From contig JAWKYW010000015.1 of assembly GCA_041396245.1 (NCBI GenBank), positions 1 through 64,000 of the forward strand: a DNA stretch of 64,000 nt, in the 5' to 3' direction. The notes beneath the pieces are model-generated. The model was not told the origin of the DNA, searched no databases, and saw only the letters and a program-made list of their open reading frames with translations. Both the position numbers and the translations under genes were made by a program. The first letter of the stretch is position 1. Each line of letters starts with the position of its first letter. The stretch comes from Desulfobacillus sp041396245 (GTDB lineage Bacteria > Pseudomonadota > Gammaproteobacteria > Burkholderiales > Rhodocyclaceae). This document shows positions 43,657 through 51,642 of this stretch, one piece after another.

Positions 43657-43666
43657 CTGGCCTAGT

Positions 43667-43682
43667 GTATCCGATTGGATAC
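43667..43682. promoter_or_regulatory. Palindromic operator of the toxin-antitoxin operon
   Basis: GTATCC-GATT-GGATAC, a perfect 6-base inverted repeat centred 18 bases before the toxin start, a likely site for the antitoxin. Confidence 0.65.
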
Positions 43683-43872
43683 TTACACGCAATCGCGGCA
43701 AGGTTGTCCATTTAGCTGTGACACGATGTCGTCTTCAAGGCCGGCAGCGGGATTGAGATAAAACCACTGTACTTGAGCAAGCACACGCGGAGCGGACGAT
43801 CAGCGTACATGTCGGGCTGAAGCCAGACCTGCTGGGCTGCTCCTGGCCGTAAGCACCCCATTCAGAAAACAT

Positions 43873-43896
43873 CGCCGTATCCCAGGGACTGACTTT
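43873..43896 (-). repeat. 24-base dispersed motif, copy 9
   Basis: Full core match on the minus strand in the spacer before the end of tspO. The surrounding 43702-43944 holds only this copy and a partial GTCGGGCTGAAG repeat. Confidence 0.82.
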
Positions 43897-43944
43897 TTCT
43901 GCAACGCCGGTATCGCAAGCGAGGCCGGCCCGCCGGTCGAGGAC

Positions 43945-44448
43945 TCAGCCCAGCAGCGCCGGATTGAGCCGCCAGACGGCGAAGGTCAGCGCCGCGGCGA
44001 AGGTGACCCAGGCCAGGTAGGGCAGGAGCAGGACGGCGGCCAACGGTTTGATCCGCCGGAAGGCGATCGCGGTGGCGACGATCAGGCACCACAGGAGCAG
44101 CACTTCGGCGAAGGCCGCGCCTCCCAGGCGCCAGGCGAAGAACAGCCAGCTCCACAGCGCGTTGACGGCCAGCTGGACGATGAAGAGCGCCAGCGCCGCG
44201 CGGGCGCCGGCAAAACCGCGCGCGCGCCAGACCAGCCAGGCGGACACGCCCATGAGGGCGTAGAGCGCGGTCCACACCGGGCCGAAGAGCCAGCCCGGCG
44301 GTGCCCAGGCGGGACGCACGAGTTCGGCGTAGAACGGTTTTGCGCCGACCGAGGCCGCGGCGCCGATCGCCGCGGCGGCGAAGGCAAGCGCCAGCCAGCC
44401 GGCGAGGCCGAGCCACTGGCGCGAACGATTCGATGGCGGCGGGCTCAT
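43945..44448 (-). CDS. tspO: TspO/MBR-family membrane protein
   Basis: The 167-residue protein has five membrane segments with family signatures WAPPGWLFGPVWTALY, NALWSWLFFAW and the final AWVTFAAALTFAVWRLNP. TspO proteins bind tetrapyrroles and influence photosynthetic or stress gene expression; the role in a non-phototroph is unclear. Length and motifs are standard. It follows the DUF423 gene on the same strand after 66 bases. Confidence 0.95.
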   Translation of the reverse strand: MSPPPSNRSRQWLGLAGWLALAFAAAAIGAAASVGAKPFYAELVRPAWAPPGWLFGPVWTALYALMGVSAWLVWRARGFAGARAALALFIVQLAVNALWSWLFFAWRLGGAAFAEVLLLWCLIVATAIAFRRIKPLAAVLLLPYLAWVTFAAALTFAVWRLNPALLG

Positions 44449-44514
44449 GGCCGACTCACTTCCTGCGTCGCGGGCCGTGTTTGCGGCGCGGCTCGCGCGT
44501 GCGGCATGTCCTGC

Positions 44515-44892
44515 TCATTTTCCGATCGCTCCGATCGCCAGCGCCAGCCAGCCGAGGATGAAGGCGACGCCGCCATACGGGGTGACGGCGTGCAGCGCAT
44601 GGAAATCGGCGAGGCTGCGCAGGTAGAGGTTGCCCGAGAAGAGCAGCGTGCCGGCCAGCATCAGGGCGCCGGCCGCGGCGATCCAGCGCGAGCCCGGACG
44701 CTGCGCGGCAACGAGGCCGGCGCCGATGAGGCCGAGCGCGTGGAACTGGTGGTATTGCAAAGCGATATTGAACCAGGCCAGCGCGCCTTGCGGCAGGCCG
44801 GAAAACATATGGGCGCCGGCCGCGCCGAGCAGGACCGAGGCGGCGGCGCTCAGCGCGCCGCAGGCGAGTAACAGCTTGGCGGTGAAATTCAT
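44515..44892 (-). CDS. DUF423 membrane protein
   Basis: The 125-residue protein has four membrane segments with the DUF423 pattern (GALSAAASVLLGAAGAHMF; YHQFHALGLI; LFSGNLYLRSL; TPYGGVAFILGW). Its function is unknown although it is widely conserved. It is probably co-transcribed with tspO and diverges from ahpC. Confidence 0.92.
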   Translation of the reverse strand: MNFTAKLLLACGALSAAASVLLGAAGAHMFSGLPQGALAWFNIALQYHQFHALGLIGAGLVAAQRPGSRWIAAAGALMLAGTLLFSGNLYLRSLADFHALHAVTPYGGVAFILGWLALAIGAIGK

Positions 44893-44897
44893 GGGTA

Positions 44898-44921
44898 TGA
44901 GTCAGTCCCGGCGGGACGGCG
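44898..44921 (+). repeat. 24-base dispersed motif, copy 10
   Basis: TGAGTCAGTC-N8-ACGGCG; the centre forms GTCCC-GGC-GGGAC. It lies in the leader of the DUF423 gene, six bases from its ATG. Confidence 0.8.
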
Positions 44922-44989
44922 TGGGTTGTCGCGTCGTCCCCAAGTATGCCTGACAAACGCCTGCGCGCACGAGGCGGCCGGCATGGAGG

Positions 44990-45013
44990 CGCCGTGCCGC
45001 CGAGGCTGACTAT
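44990..45013 (-). repeat. 24-base dispersed motif, copy 11
   Basis: On the minus strand ATAGTCAG followed by a diverged C-rich centre and ACGGCG-type end. Opposite orientation to copy 10, 68 bases away. Confidence 0.7.
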
Positions 45014-45032
45014 TGCCGGGCGCCGGCAGGCC

Positions 45033-45047
45033 ATAGCCATCGGCTAT
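45033..45047. promoter_or_regulatory. OxyR-like half operator before ahpC
   Basis: ATAG-N7-CTAT (45033-45036, 45044-45047) is one dimer site of the OxyR pattern. TACAAT at 45064-45069 is a good -10 and its -35 region would abut the site, the arrangement of OxyR-activated promoters. Confidence 0.6.
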
Positions 45048-45153
45048 CGTTCCGGTTGCGAAGTACAATTGGATTAATCGCTGCCGCAACGGCATCATGC
45101 ACCTGTCGCAAGAAATTCAACGCTTACCCATCAAACCAGACAGGAGAAAACGC

Positions 45154-45723
45154 ATGAACACGACGCTCATCAACACCGAGATCCTCCCCTTCAAGGCCAC
45201 CGCCTTCCACAACGGCCAGTTCGTCGACGTCAGCGAAGCCTCGCTCAAGGGCAAGTGGTCGGTGATGTTCTTCTACCCGGCCGACTTCACCTTCGTCTGC
45301 CCGACCGAGCTGGGCGACATGGCCGACCTCTATCCCGAGTTCAAGAAGCTGGGCGTCGAGGTCTACGCCGTGTCCACCGACACCCATTTCACGCACAAGG
45401 CCTGGCACGACACCTCGGAGACCATCGGCAAGATCCAGTATCCGATGATCGGCGACCCGACCGGCGCCCTCACCCGCAACTTCGGCGTGATGATCGAGGA
45501 AGCCGGCCTGGCCGAGCGCGGCACCTTCGTGATGGACCCCGAGGGCCGCATCCAGATCGTCGAGATCAATGCCGGCGGCGTCGGCCGCGACGCTTCCGAA
45601 CTGCTGCGCAAGATCAAGGCCGCGCAGTACGTCGCCGCCCACCCGGGCGAAGTCTGCCCGGCCAAGTGGAAGGAAGGCGACAAGACGCTGGCGCCCTCGC
45701 TCGACCTCGTCGGAAAAATCTGA
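45154..45723 (+). CDS. ahpC: Alkyl hydroperoxide reductase subunit C (peroxiredoxin)
   Basis: The 189-residue 2-Cys peroxiredoxin has peroxidatic C49 (FTFVCPTEL) and resolving C168 (GEVCPAKW), matching bacterial AhpC. It reduces hydrogen peroxide and organic peroxides, being recycled by AhpF. ATG 45154 has CAGGAGA upstream; an earlier in-frame ATG at 45097 gives a non-homologous extension. ahpF follows after a strong hairpin. Confidence 0.98.
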   Translation: MNTTLINTEILPFKATAFHNGQFVDVSEASLKGKWSVMFFYPADFTFVCPTELGDMADLYPEFKKLGVEVYAVSTDTHFTHKAWHDTSETIGKIQYPMIGDPTGALTRNFGVMIEEAGLAERGTFVMDPEGRIQIVEINAGGVGRDASELLRKIKAAQYVAAHPGEVCPAKWKEGDKTLAPSLDLVGKI

Positions 45724-45745
45724 CAGCCGCCCCGACCCCAACCTT

Positions 45746-45780
45746 CCCGTCCCGGGCCGACGTAAATGGGCCGGGACGGG
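45746..45780. terminator. Hairpin between ahpC and ahpF
   Basis: Ten-base arms CCCGTCCCGG and CCGGGACGGG with a 15-base loop and no T-run. It probably attenuates or protects the ahpC message, leaving less ahpF. Confidence 0.5.
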
Positions 45781-45855
45781 ATTGCAGCGGCAAGGCGCCG
45801 CGGCCCAGGACGCCGCGGCAGCCTTCCCGGTGCAAACCGATCAAGGGAGAACATC

Positions 45856-47475
45856 ATGCTCGACGCCAACATCAAGACCCAGCTCGCCGCCTACCTCGAA
45901 AAGCTGCAGCAGCCGATCGAGCTCGTCGCCTCGCCCGACGGCAGCGACGCTTCGCGCCAGATGCGCGAGCTGCTTGCCGACATCGCCGCGCTCTCGCCCA
46001 AGGTGACGGTGCGCGAGGACGGCAGCGACGACCGCCGCCCGTCGTTCTCGGTCGGCCGTCCCAATGAGCCGCACCGCATCCGCTTCGCCGGCCTGCCGAT
46101 GGGCCATGAATTCACCTCACTGATTCTCGCCCTGCTGCAGGCCGGCGGCCACCCGCCCAAGGTCGATGCCGCGCTGGTCGAGCAGATCAAGTCCATCCCG
46201 GGCACGTTCAGATTCGAGACCTTCATCTCGCTCTCCTGCCACAACTGCCCCGACGTGGTGCAGGCGCTGAACCTGATGGCCGTGCTCAACCCCGGCGTCG
46301 AGAGCGTGATGATCGACGGCGCGCTGTTCCAGAATGAAGTCGAGGCGCGCCAGATCATGGCCGTGCCGGCGGTGTTCGTGAACGGCGAACCCTTCGGCCA
46401 GGGCCGCATGACCATCGAGGAGATCGTGGCCTCAGTTGCGTCCATGGTCGACACCGGCGCCGCGGCGCGCGAAGCCGGGAAGCTTTCGGCGCGCGACCCC
46501 TTCGACGTCCTCGTCGTCGGCGGCGGCCCGGCCGGCGCGGCGGCGGCGATTTACGCGGCGAGGAAGGGCATCCGCACCGGCGTCGTCGCCGAGCGCTTCG
46601 GCGGCCAGGTGCTCGACACCCTGGCCATCGAGAACTTCGTCTCGGTGCAGCACACCGAAGGGCCGAAGCTCGCCGCCGCGCTCGAGCAGCACGTCAGGGA
46701 ATACGAGGTCGACATCATGAACCTGCAGCGTGCCGCGGCCCTGGTCCCGGGCGAAGCCCTGCACGAAGTGCGGCTCGCCAGCGGCGCGTCGCTCAGGGCC
46801 AAGACGGTGATCCTCGCCACCGGCGCGCGCTGGCGCGAAATGAACGTGCCGGGCGAAGCCGAGTACAAGGCCAAGGGCGTCTGCTTCTGCCCGCACTGCG
46901 ACGGCCCGCTGTTCAAGGGCAAGCGCGTCGCCGTGATCGGCGGCGGCAACTCCGGCGTCGAGGCGGCGATCGACCTCGCCGGCATCGTCGGCCATGTCAC
47001 CCTGCTCGAATTCGACGGCAAGCTGCGCGCCGACGCGGTATTGCAGGCCAAGCTGACCAGCCTGCCCAACGTCACGGTGATCGTCAGCGCCCGGACCACC
47101 GAGGTCGTCGGCGACGGCCACAAGGTCACCGGGCTCGTCTACAAGGACAGGGTCGGCGGCGAGAGCCACCGCGTCGCGCTCGAGGGCATCTTCGTGCAGA
47201 TCGGCCTGCTGCCGAACACCGACTGGCTCAAGGGCACGCTCAACCTCAGCCGCTTCGGCGAGATCGAGGTCGATGCGCGCGGCCAGACTTCCGTGCCCGG
47301 CGTGTTCGCCGCCGGCGACTGCACCACCGTGCCCTACAAGCAGATCATCATCGCCATGGGCGAAGGCGCCAAGGCCAGTCTCTCGGCCTTCGACCACCTG
47401 ATCCGCAGCCCGACACCGGCGCAACAGGCGGCCAGGGTCGATCAAATCGTCGATCGGATCGGGCAAAGCCATTAG
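45856..47475 (+). CDS. ahpF: Alkyl hydroperoxide reductase subunit F
   Basis: The 539-residue flavoprotein has an N-terminal tandem thioredoxin fold with CHNC (C128, C131) and a thioredoxin-reductase-like part with FAD motif GGGPAGAAAA, NADH-binding GGGNSGVEAA, redox pair CPHC (about 365) and GVFAAGDC. It passes electrons from NADH to AhpC. ATG 45856 follows AGGGAGA. Complete and of normal length. Confidence 0.98.
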   Translation: MLDANIKTQLAAYLEKLQQPIELVASPDGSDASRQMRELLADIAALSPKVTVREDGSDDRRPSFSVGRPNEPHRIRFAGLPMGHEFTSLILALLQAGGHPPKVDAALVEQIKSIPGTFRFETFISLSCHNCPDVVQALNLMAVLNPGVESVMIDGALFQNEVEARQIMAVPAVFVNGEPFGQGRMTIEEIVASVASMVDTGAAAREAGKLSARDPFDVLVVGGGPAGAAAAIYAARKGIRTGVVAERFGGQVLDTLAIENFVSVQHTEGPKLAAALEQHVREYEVDIMNLQRAAALVPGEALHEVRLASGASLRAKTVILATGARWREMNVPGEAEYKAKGVCFCPHCDGPLFKGKRVAVIGGGNSGVEAAIDLAGIVGHVTLLEFDGKLRADAVLQAKLTSLPNVTVIVSARTTEVVGDGHKVTGLVYKDRVGGESHRVALEGIFVQIGLLPNTDWLKGTLNLSRFGEIEVDARGQTSVPGVFAAGDCTTVPYKQIIIAMGEGAKASLSAFDHLIRSPTPAQQAARVDQIVDRIGQSH

Positions 47476-47541
47476 AATTGACCGTTCGCAGCACGCAACG
47501 CAGTCGCAATCAACGACGAACCAGCAACGAAAGGAGTCACC

Positions 47542-48036
47542 ATGAAAGCCAGAAAGAACGCCGCCCCCGCCATCGACATCGGCATTTCCGCCGGCGACCG
47601 GACGAAGATCGCCAAGGGCCTGTCGCGCCTGCTGGCCGACAGCTACACCCTCTACCTGATGACCCACAACTTCCACTGGAACGTCAAGGGACCGATGTTC
47701 AACACCCTGCACCTGATGTTCATGGCGCAATACACCGAGCAGTGGAACGCGCTCGACCTGATCGCCGAGCGCATCCGCGCCCTCGGGGTCGCGGCGCCGG
47801 GCACCTACAAGGAGTTCGTCAAGCTGGCCTCGATCAAGGAGGTGGATGGCGTGCCCAGGGCGACGGACATGGTGCGCCTGCTGGTCTCCGCCCAGGAAGC
47901 CACGGCGCGCACCGCGCGCGCGGTCTTCCCGCTGGTGGAGAAGGCCAACGACCAGCCCACCGCCGATCTGCTCACCCAGCGGCTGGAGGTGCATGAAAAG
48001 ACCGCCTGGATGCTCAGGAGCCTGCTGGAGGATTGA
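47542..48036 (+). CDS. dps: Dps-family DNA-protecting ferritin
   Basis: The 164-residue protein has the ferroxidase ligands of Dps (THNFHWNVKG with H42/H45, H57, and LDLIAERI). It forms a 12-subunit shell that oxidises iron with peroxide and shields DNA. Its place right after ahpCF fits an oxidative-stress block. The last 11 codons are repeated downstream after 131 bases (see repeat 47996-48160), and the present end is LLED where the second copy has LLEA. Confidence 0.95.
   Translation: MKARKNAAPAIDIGISAGDRTKIAKGLSRLLADSYTLYLMTHNFHWNVKGPMFNTLHLMFMAQYTEQWNALDLIAERIRALGVAAPGTYKEFVKLASIKEVDGVPRATDMVRLLVSAQEATARTARAVFPLVEKANDQPTADLLTQRLEVHEKTAWMLRSLLED
47996..48029 (+). repeat. Direct repeat, copy 1 (dps 3' end)
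   Basis: Thirty-four bases at the end of dps, identical to 48127-48160. The two copies are 131 bases apart. Confidence 0.95.
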
Positions 48037-48126
48037 CGAGCACCATATGCTCATGGCGCGGCGGTCTTTCGGCGCAGGCTGACGTGAGCGCAGCGAACGT
48101 CAAGCCGCGCAGCGGCGGCCGCAGCC

Positions 48127-48160
48127 AAAAGACCGCCTGGATGCTCAGGAGCCTGCTGGA
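48127..48160 (+). repeat. Direct repeat, copy 2 (dps-end duplicate)
   Basis: An identical 34-base copy of the dps 3' end, followed by AGCGTGA, which would read LLEA-stop. Between the copies are two short inverted repeats (GAGCA-TATGCTC type; TGACG...CGTCA type) and no gene. Confidence 0.95.
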
Positions 48161-48231
48161 AGCGTGACGGGCAAGGCTGCCGGGGTCCCCGGCAGCCTTT
48201 AGGTGGAAGGAGTGGAGGAAGGAGAACAGCC

Positions 48232-48594
48232 ATGGGACTGCTCGGAAAAATCCTCGGTCCGCAGTCGAAGTACGACAGCAGCCTGCCCTACGCCTACGAA
48301 GCGCGCATCCCCAGCTTCGAGGACGGCAGCGAGCACAAGGCCTTCCTCTCCGATACGATCTGCGGCCTGATCGAGCATCTGCAGCGCAGCGGCATCGCGC
48401 CCGGGGGGACGCAGATCCTCGAGATCTACCGGGAGCGGGAAACGCCCATCGAGGCGCGGATGCTGACCGGCGCCGATGGCCAGTGGCTGTCGAAGCCGGA
48501 CCTCTGCCGTGCCTTCGCGCAGCACTACCCGGGACACATCCGGGAAGCGGCGTGCTCGTTCGAGGACCGCGGGCGCGACTGCCTCGGCCCCTGA
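48232..48594 (+). CDS. Small conserved-looking protein of unknown function, next to senB
   Basis: The 120-residue soluble protein begins MGLLGKILGPQSKYDSSLPY and has three cysteines (about 44, 92, 108, 116 region). It has no signal peptide or membrane segment. A very strong ribosome binding site (GGAGGAAGGAGA) precedes the ATG. I do not recognise a family. It ends 11 bases before the senB-type gene and so is probably co-transcribed with it. Confidence 0.72.
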   Translation: MGLLGKILGPQSKYDSSLPYAYEARIPSFEDGSEHKAFLSDTICGLIEHLQRSGIAPGGTQILEIYRERETPIEARMLTGADGQWLSKPDLCRAFAQHYPGHIREAACSFEDRGRDCLGP

Positions 48595-48605
48595 GGACGG
48601 CAGGC

Positions 48606-49589
48606 ATGCCGCGGCGGGCCGGGCAGGTGGTGATCGTCACGCCGTCGCTGGCCGAGGCCAACAACGGCAACTGGCGCACGGCCGAGCGCTGGCGGCGCTT
48701 CCTGGCGCCGCGCTGCCGGGTGCGTCTGGCGACGGCCTGGCCGGACGGGCGGGACGAGGCCGACAGCGCCCTGATCGCCCTGCATGCGCGCCGCTCGGCG
48801 GCCGCCGTCGCGGCCTGGCATGGGCGGCACGGCGGCGCCAGCCTGGCCGTCGTGCTGACCGGCACGGACCTGTACCGCGACATCGGGCGGGACGAGGCCG
48901 CGCGGCGCTCGCTCGAGCTGGCCGGCACGCTGGTCGTGCTGCAGGCGCGCGCGCCGCTGGCGCTGCCCGCCGCGCTGCGCGACAAGGCGCGGGTGATCTA
49001 CCAGTCGGCCGTCGCCGGCCGCACGCCGGAAAAGACGCGCCGCCACCTGCGGGCCGTGATGGTCGGCCACCTGCGCGAGGAAAAATCACCGGAGACCCTG
49101 TTCGCGGCGGCGCGCCTGCTCGCCGGCCGCGACGACATCCTGATCGACCACATCGGCGGCGCCCTCGATGCCGGACTCGGCCGGGCGGCGGCGGACACCA
49201 TGGCGGCCTGCCCGCGCTACCGCTGGCTCGGCAACCTGCCGCACGCCGCGACGCTGCGGCGCATCCGCGGCGCGCACCTGCTGGTGCATTGCAGCCGCAT
49301 GGAGGGCGGGGCCCATGTCATCGCCGAGGCGGCGGTGAGCGGCACGCCGGCGCTCGCCTCGCGCATCGACGGCAACGTCGGCATGCTCGGCGAGGACTAT
49401 GCCGGCTACTTTGCGCTCGGCAACGCGGCCGAACTGGCCCGCCTGCTGGCGGACTGCCGCGCCGGCCAGGCCGAAGCGCACGGCCTGCTGGCGCGGCTCG
49501 GCGCGCAGGCGCGCGCGCGGGCGCCGCTGTTCGCAGCGGAAGCCGAGCGCGCCGCGGTGCGGCGGCTCGCCGACGACCTCGGCGTTTGA
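48606..49589 (+). CDS. senB: Selenosugar synthase-type glycosyltransferase (SenB family)
   Basis: The 327-residue protein matches the family once called TIGR04348 putative glycosyltransferase. Characteristic are VTPSLAEANNGNWRTAERW at the N-terminus, LIALHARRSA, VLTGTDLYRDI, VGHLREEKSPETLF and the C-terminal HCSRMEGGAHVIAEAAVSGTPALASRIDGNVG. SenB makes a selenosugar from UDP-sugar and selenophosphate in selenoneine biosynthesis. The usual partners, SenA (EgtB-like) and SenC (SelD-like), are not adjacent. ATG 48606 is chosen over earlier starts within the preceding gene. Confidence 0.85.
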   Translation: MPRRAGQVVIVTPSLAEANNGNWRTAERWRRFLAPRCRVRLATAWPDGRDEADSALIALHARRSAAAVAAWHGRHGGASLAVVLTGTDLYRDIGRDEAARRSLELAGTLVVLQARAPLALPAALRDKARVIYQSAVAGRTPEKTRRHLRAVMVGHLREEKSPETLFAAARLLAGRDDILIDHIGGALDAGLGRAAADTMAACPRYRWLGNLPHAATLRRIRGAHLLVHCSRMEGGAHVIAEAAVSGTPALASRIDGNVGMLGEDYAGYFALGNAAELARLLADCRAGQAEAHGLLARLGAQARARAPLFAAEAERAAVRRLADDLGV

Positions 49590-49621
49590 CGGGCTGCGAA
49601 CGGGGTGGCTGAGCTTTCGGA

Positions 49622-49645
49622 CGCCGCGTCGCGGCGACTGACTAT
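49622..49645 (-). repeat. 24-base dispersed motif, copy 12
   Basis: On the minus strand ATAGTCAGTC-N8-GCGGCG; it supplies the TAG stop codon of the terB-like gene. Confidence 0.7.
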
Positions 49646-50091
49646 TCGGGCGCGGCGTCGCGCGCCCGCAGCTTGGCGGCGATGTAGGCGCTGTCGGGCA
49701 GGTGCAGGAGGGCGGCGATCTTGCGCATGAGGTGCTGCTCGTGGTCGTCGATGACGGCGTCGGCGTAGGCGACGCGCCACATCAGCTCGAGCACGCGCGC
49801 CTTCTGTTCCTGGCTGAAATGCCGGTTGATGAGCGAGGTGAACTGGTAGTAGTCGGTGGCCTGGCGCACTTCCTCCTCGGCCAGCGCGATGAGCGCTTCC
49901 GTCTCGCCCGCATCGAGACGGAATTTTTCCCGGATGGCGCGCTGCACGGCGGCGCGCTCCTCCGCCGTCGTGCCGGCATCGATGTGCATCACCTCCACCA
50001 GCAGCGCGGCCGTGGCCAGCTCGATCGAACGGCCTTCCGGCACCGGCCCGGCGATGTTGCCGTCGAAGAAATCCCTTATCCTGCTCAGCAT
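49642..50091 (-). CDS. TerB-family protein
   Basis: The 149-residue helical, acidic protein belongs to the TerB/tellurite-resistance-like family (IELATAALLVEVMHIDAG; VLELMWRVAYADAVIDDHEQHLMRKIAALLHLPDS). The DDHE acidic cluster is the proposed metal site. Function outside tellurite operons is unknown; no other ter genes are near. ATG 50091 (MLSRIRDFF) is used rather than the upstream start. The stop codon lies in a 24-base repeat copy. Confidence 0.85.
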   Translation of the reverse strand: MLSRIRDFFDGNIAGPVPEGRSIELATAALLVEVMHIDAGTTAEERAAVQRAIREKFRLDAGETEALIALAEEEVRQATDYYQFTSLINRHFSQEQKARVLELMWRVAYADAVIDDHEQHLMRKIAALLHLPDSAYIAAKLRARDAAPE

Positions 50092-50180
50092 CGGCTTCAC
50101 CCTGTTTTCAGGTCCCCGCCGCCCGGTCTTGACTATGCGGCTCACATGGCAAACACTGCACGCCTCGAACGGAGGAAAAC

Positions 50181-50606
50181 ATGCAGGATTATCTCATCTG
50201 GGCGGTGGCCGGGTTCATCCTCGTCATCGCGGAGCTGGTCAGCGGCACGTTCTACCTGCTGGTGCTCGGCATCGCGGCACTGGTGGCGGCGGGCGCGGCG
50301 TTCCTGGGCGCCCCCTTCTGGCTGCAGTGCCTGGGCGGCGGCGCCGCCGCCCTGCTCGGCACCTACTTCGTGCATCGCTGGAAGCAGGACAACCGCGAGG
50401 CGTCCACCGGCTCGAACGATCTCGACCGCGGCCAGACCGTGGTGCTCGAATCCTGGGTCGACCGGCACGGCGGCCTCGCGCGGGTGAAATACCGCGGTTC
50501 CACCTGGGACGCCCGCGTCGAGGGCGATGCCGAGGACGGCGCTGTCCTCTACATCCACGGCCAGGAGAACGGCCAGCTGCGCGTTTCCGCCGCCCCGTCC
50601 CGATAA
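50181..50606 (+). CDS. NfeD-family membrane protein
   Basis: The 141-residue protein has two or three membrane segments (about 5-65) and a C-terminal OB-fold (GQTVVLESWVDRHGGLARVKYRGSTWDARVEGD), the pattern of short NfeD proteins. It partners SPFH proteins in membrane microdomain quality control. Good GGAGGAAAAC ribosome binding site. The SPFH gene follows 43 bases later. Confidence 0.92.
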   Translation: MQDYLIWAVAGFILVIAELVSGTFYLLVLGIAALVAAGAAFLGAPFWLQCLGGGAAALLGTYFVHRWKQDNREASTGSNDLDRGQTVVLESWVDRHGGLARVKYRGSTWDARVEGDAEDGAVLYIHGQENGQLRVSAAPSR

Positions 50607-50649
50607 TACCCCCATCCCCGCCACCCCCACCCGTCAGGAAGGAAGAAAC

Positions 50650-51639
50650 ATGCTGATCAAGCTCGTCGGCGTCATCCTCGCCACCATCGCGCTCGCCCTC
50701 ACGCCGCTGGACAAGCTGGCCGTGCCGTTCTTCATCGTCGCCATCGTCGTCGTCTTCGTCATCGAGGGCGTGCGCATCGTGCCGCAGCAGAATGCCTGGG
50801 TGGTCGAGCGCCTGGGCAAGTTCCACGCCGTGCTGGAGCCCGGCCTGAACATCATCGTCCCCTTCTTCGACCGCGTCGCCTACCGGCACATGCTCAAGGA
50901 GGTGCCGCTCGACGTGCCGGAGCAGATCTGCATCACCCGGGACAATACCCAGCTCGCGGTGGACGGCATCATCTACTACCAGGTCACCGATCCGCGCCTG
51001 GCCTCCTACGGCTCGTCGGACTACGTGCTGGCCATCAGCCAGCTGGCGCAGACGGCGCTGCGCTCGGTAGTCGGCAAGATGGAGCTCGACCGCACCTTCG
51101 AGAGCCGCGACGAGATCAACCACACCGTCGTCAATGTGCTCGACGAGGCCGGCCGCACCTGGGGCATCAAGGTGCTGCGCTACGAGATCAAGAGCCTGAC
51201 GCCGCCGGAATCCATCCTGCGCGCCATGCAGGCGCAGATCACGGCCGAGCGCGAGAAGCGCGCGCTGATCGCCAAGTCGGAAGGCCAGCGCCAGGAGGAA
51301 ATCAACATCGCCGACGGCGAGAAGCAGGGGGCGATCCTCAAGTCCGAGGGCGAGAAGACGGCAGCCATCAACATGGCCCAGGGCGAGGCCATCGCCCTGA
51401 CGACCGTGGCCGAGGCGACTGCCGCCGCGGTGCGCCATGTCGCCGCCGCGCTGGCCGCGGAAGGCGGCATGCAGGCGGCCAACCTGAAGGTCGCCGAACT
51501 CTACGTCGCCGCCTTCGGCAACCTGGCCAAGACCGGCAACACCCTCATCGTGCCGTCGAACCTGACGGATGTCGCCACGATGGTTTCGGGCGCCATGACG
51601 GTGCTGGACAAGACGCGGGGCGCCAGCGCCGCCGGCTAA
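50650..51639 (+). CDS. SPFH/stomatin-like membrane protein (QmcA-like)
   Basis: The 329-residue protein has an N-terminal membrane segment (about 25-45) and an SPFH/band 7 domain (QQNAWVVERLGKFHAVLEPGLNIIVPFFDRV). A long coiled coil with the QmcA-type repeat (EKRALIAKSEGQRQEEINIADGEKQ) follows. It forms large oligomeric rings in the inner membrane, often with FtsH. Start ATG 50650 has GGAAGGAAG upstream. Pairing with NfeD is the classical arrangement. Confidence 0.94.
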   Translation: MLIKLVGVILATIALALTPLDKLAVPFFIVAIVVVFVIEGVRIVPQQNAWVVERLGKFHAVLEPGLNIIVPFFDRVAYRHMLKEVPLDVPEQICITRDNTQLAVDGIIYYQVTDPRLASYGSSDYVLAISQLAQTALRSVVGKMELDRTFESRDEINHTVVNVLDEAGRTWGIKVLRYEIKSLTPPESILRAMQAQITAEREKRALIAKSEGQRQEEINIADGEKQGAILKSEGEKTAAINMAQGEAIALTTVAEATAAAVRHVAAALAAEGGMQAANLKVAELYVAAFGNLAKTGNTLIVPSNLTDVATMVSGAMTVLDKTRGASAAG

Positions 51640-51642
51640 GCC

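Noticed and set aside
43702..43944. Small gene in the spacer between toxin and tspO
   Set aside because: No frame with a plausible start and ribosome binding site; only repeat fragments are seen.
47996..48231. Insertion sequence after dps
   Set aside because: The interval is about 100 bases, has no transposase and no terminal inverted repeats with target duplication of usual size; I record it as a duplication only.
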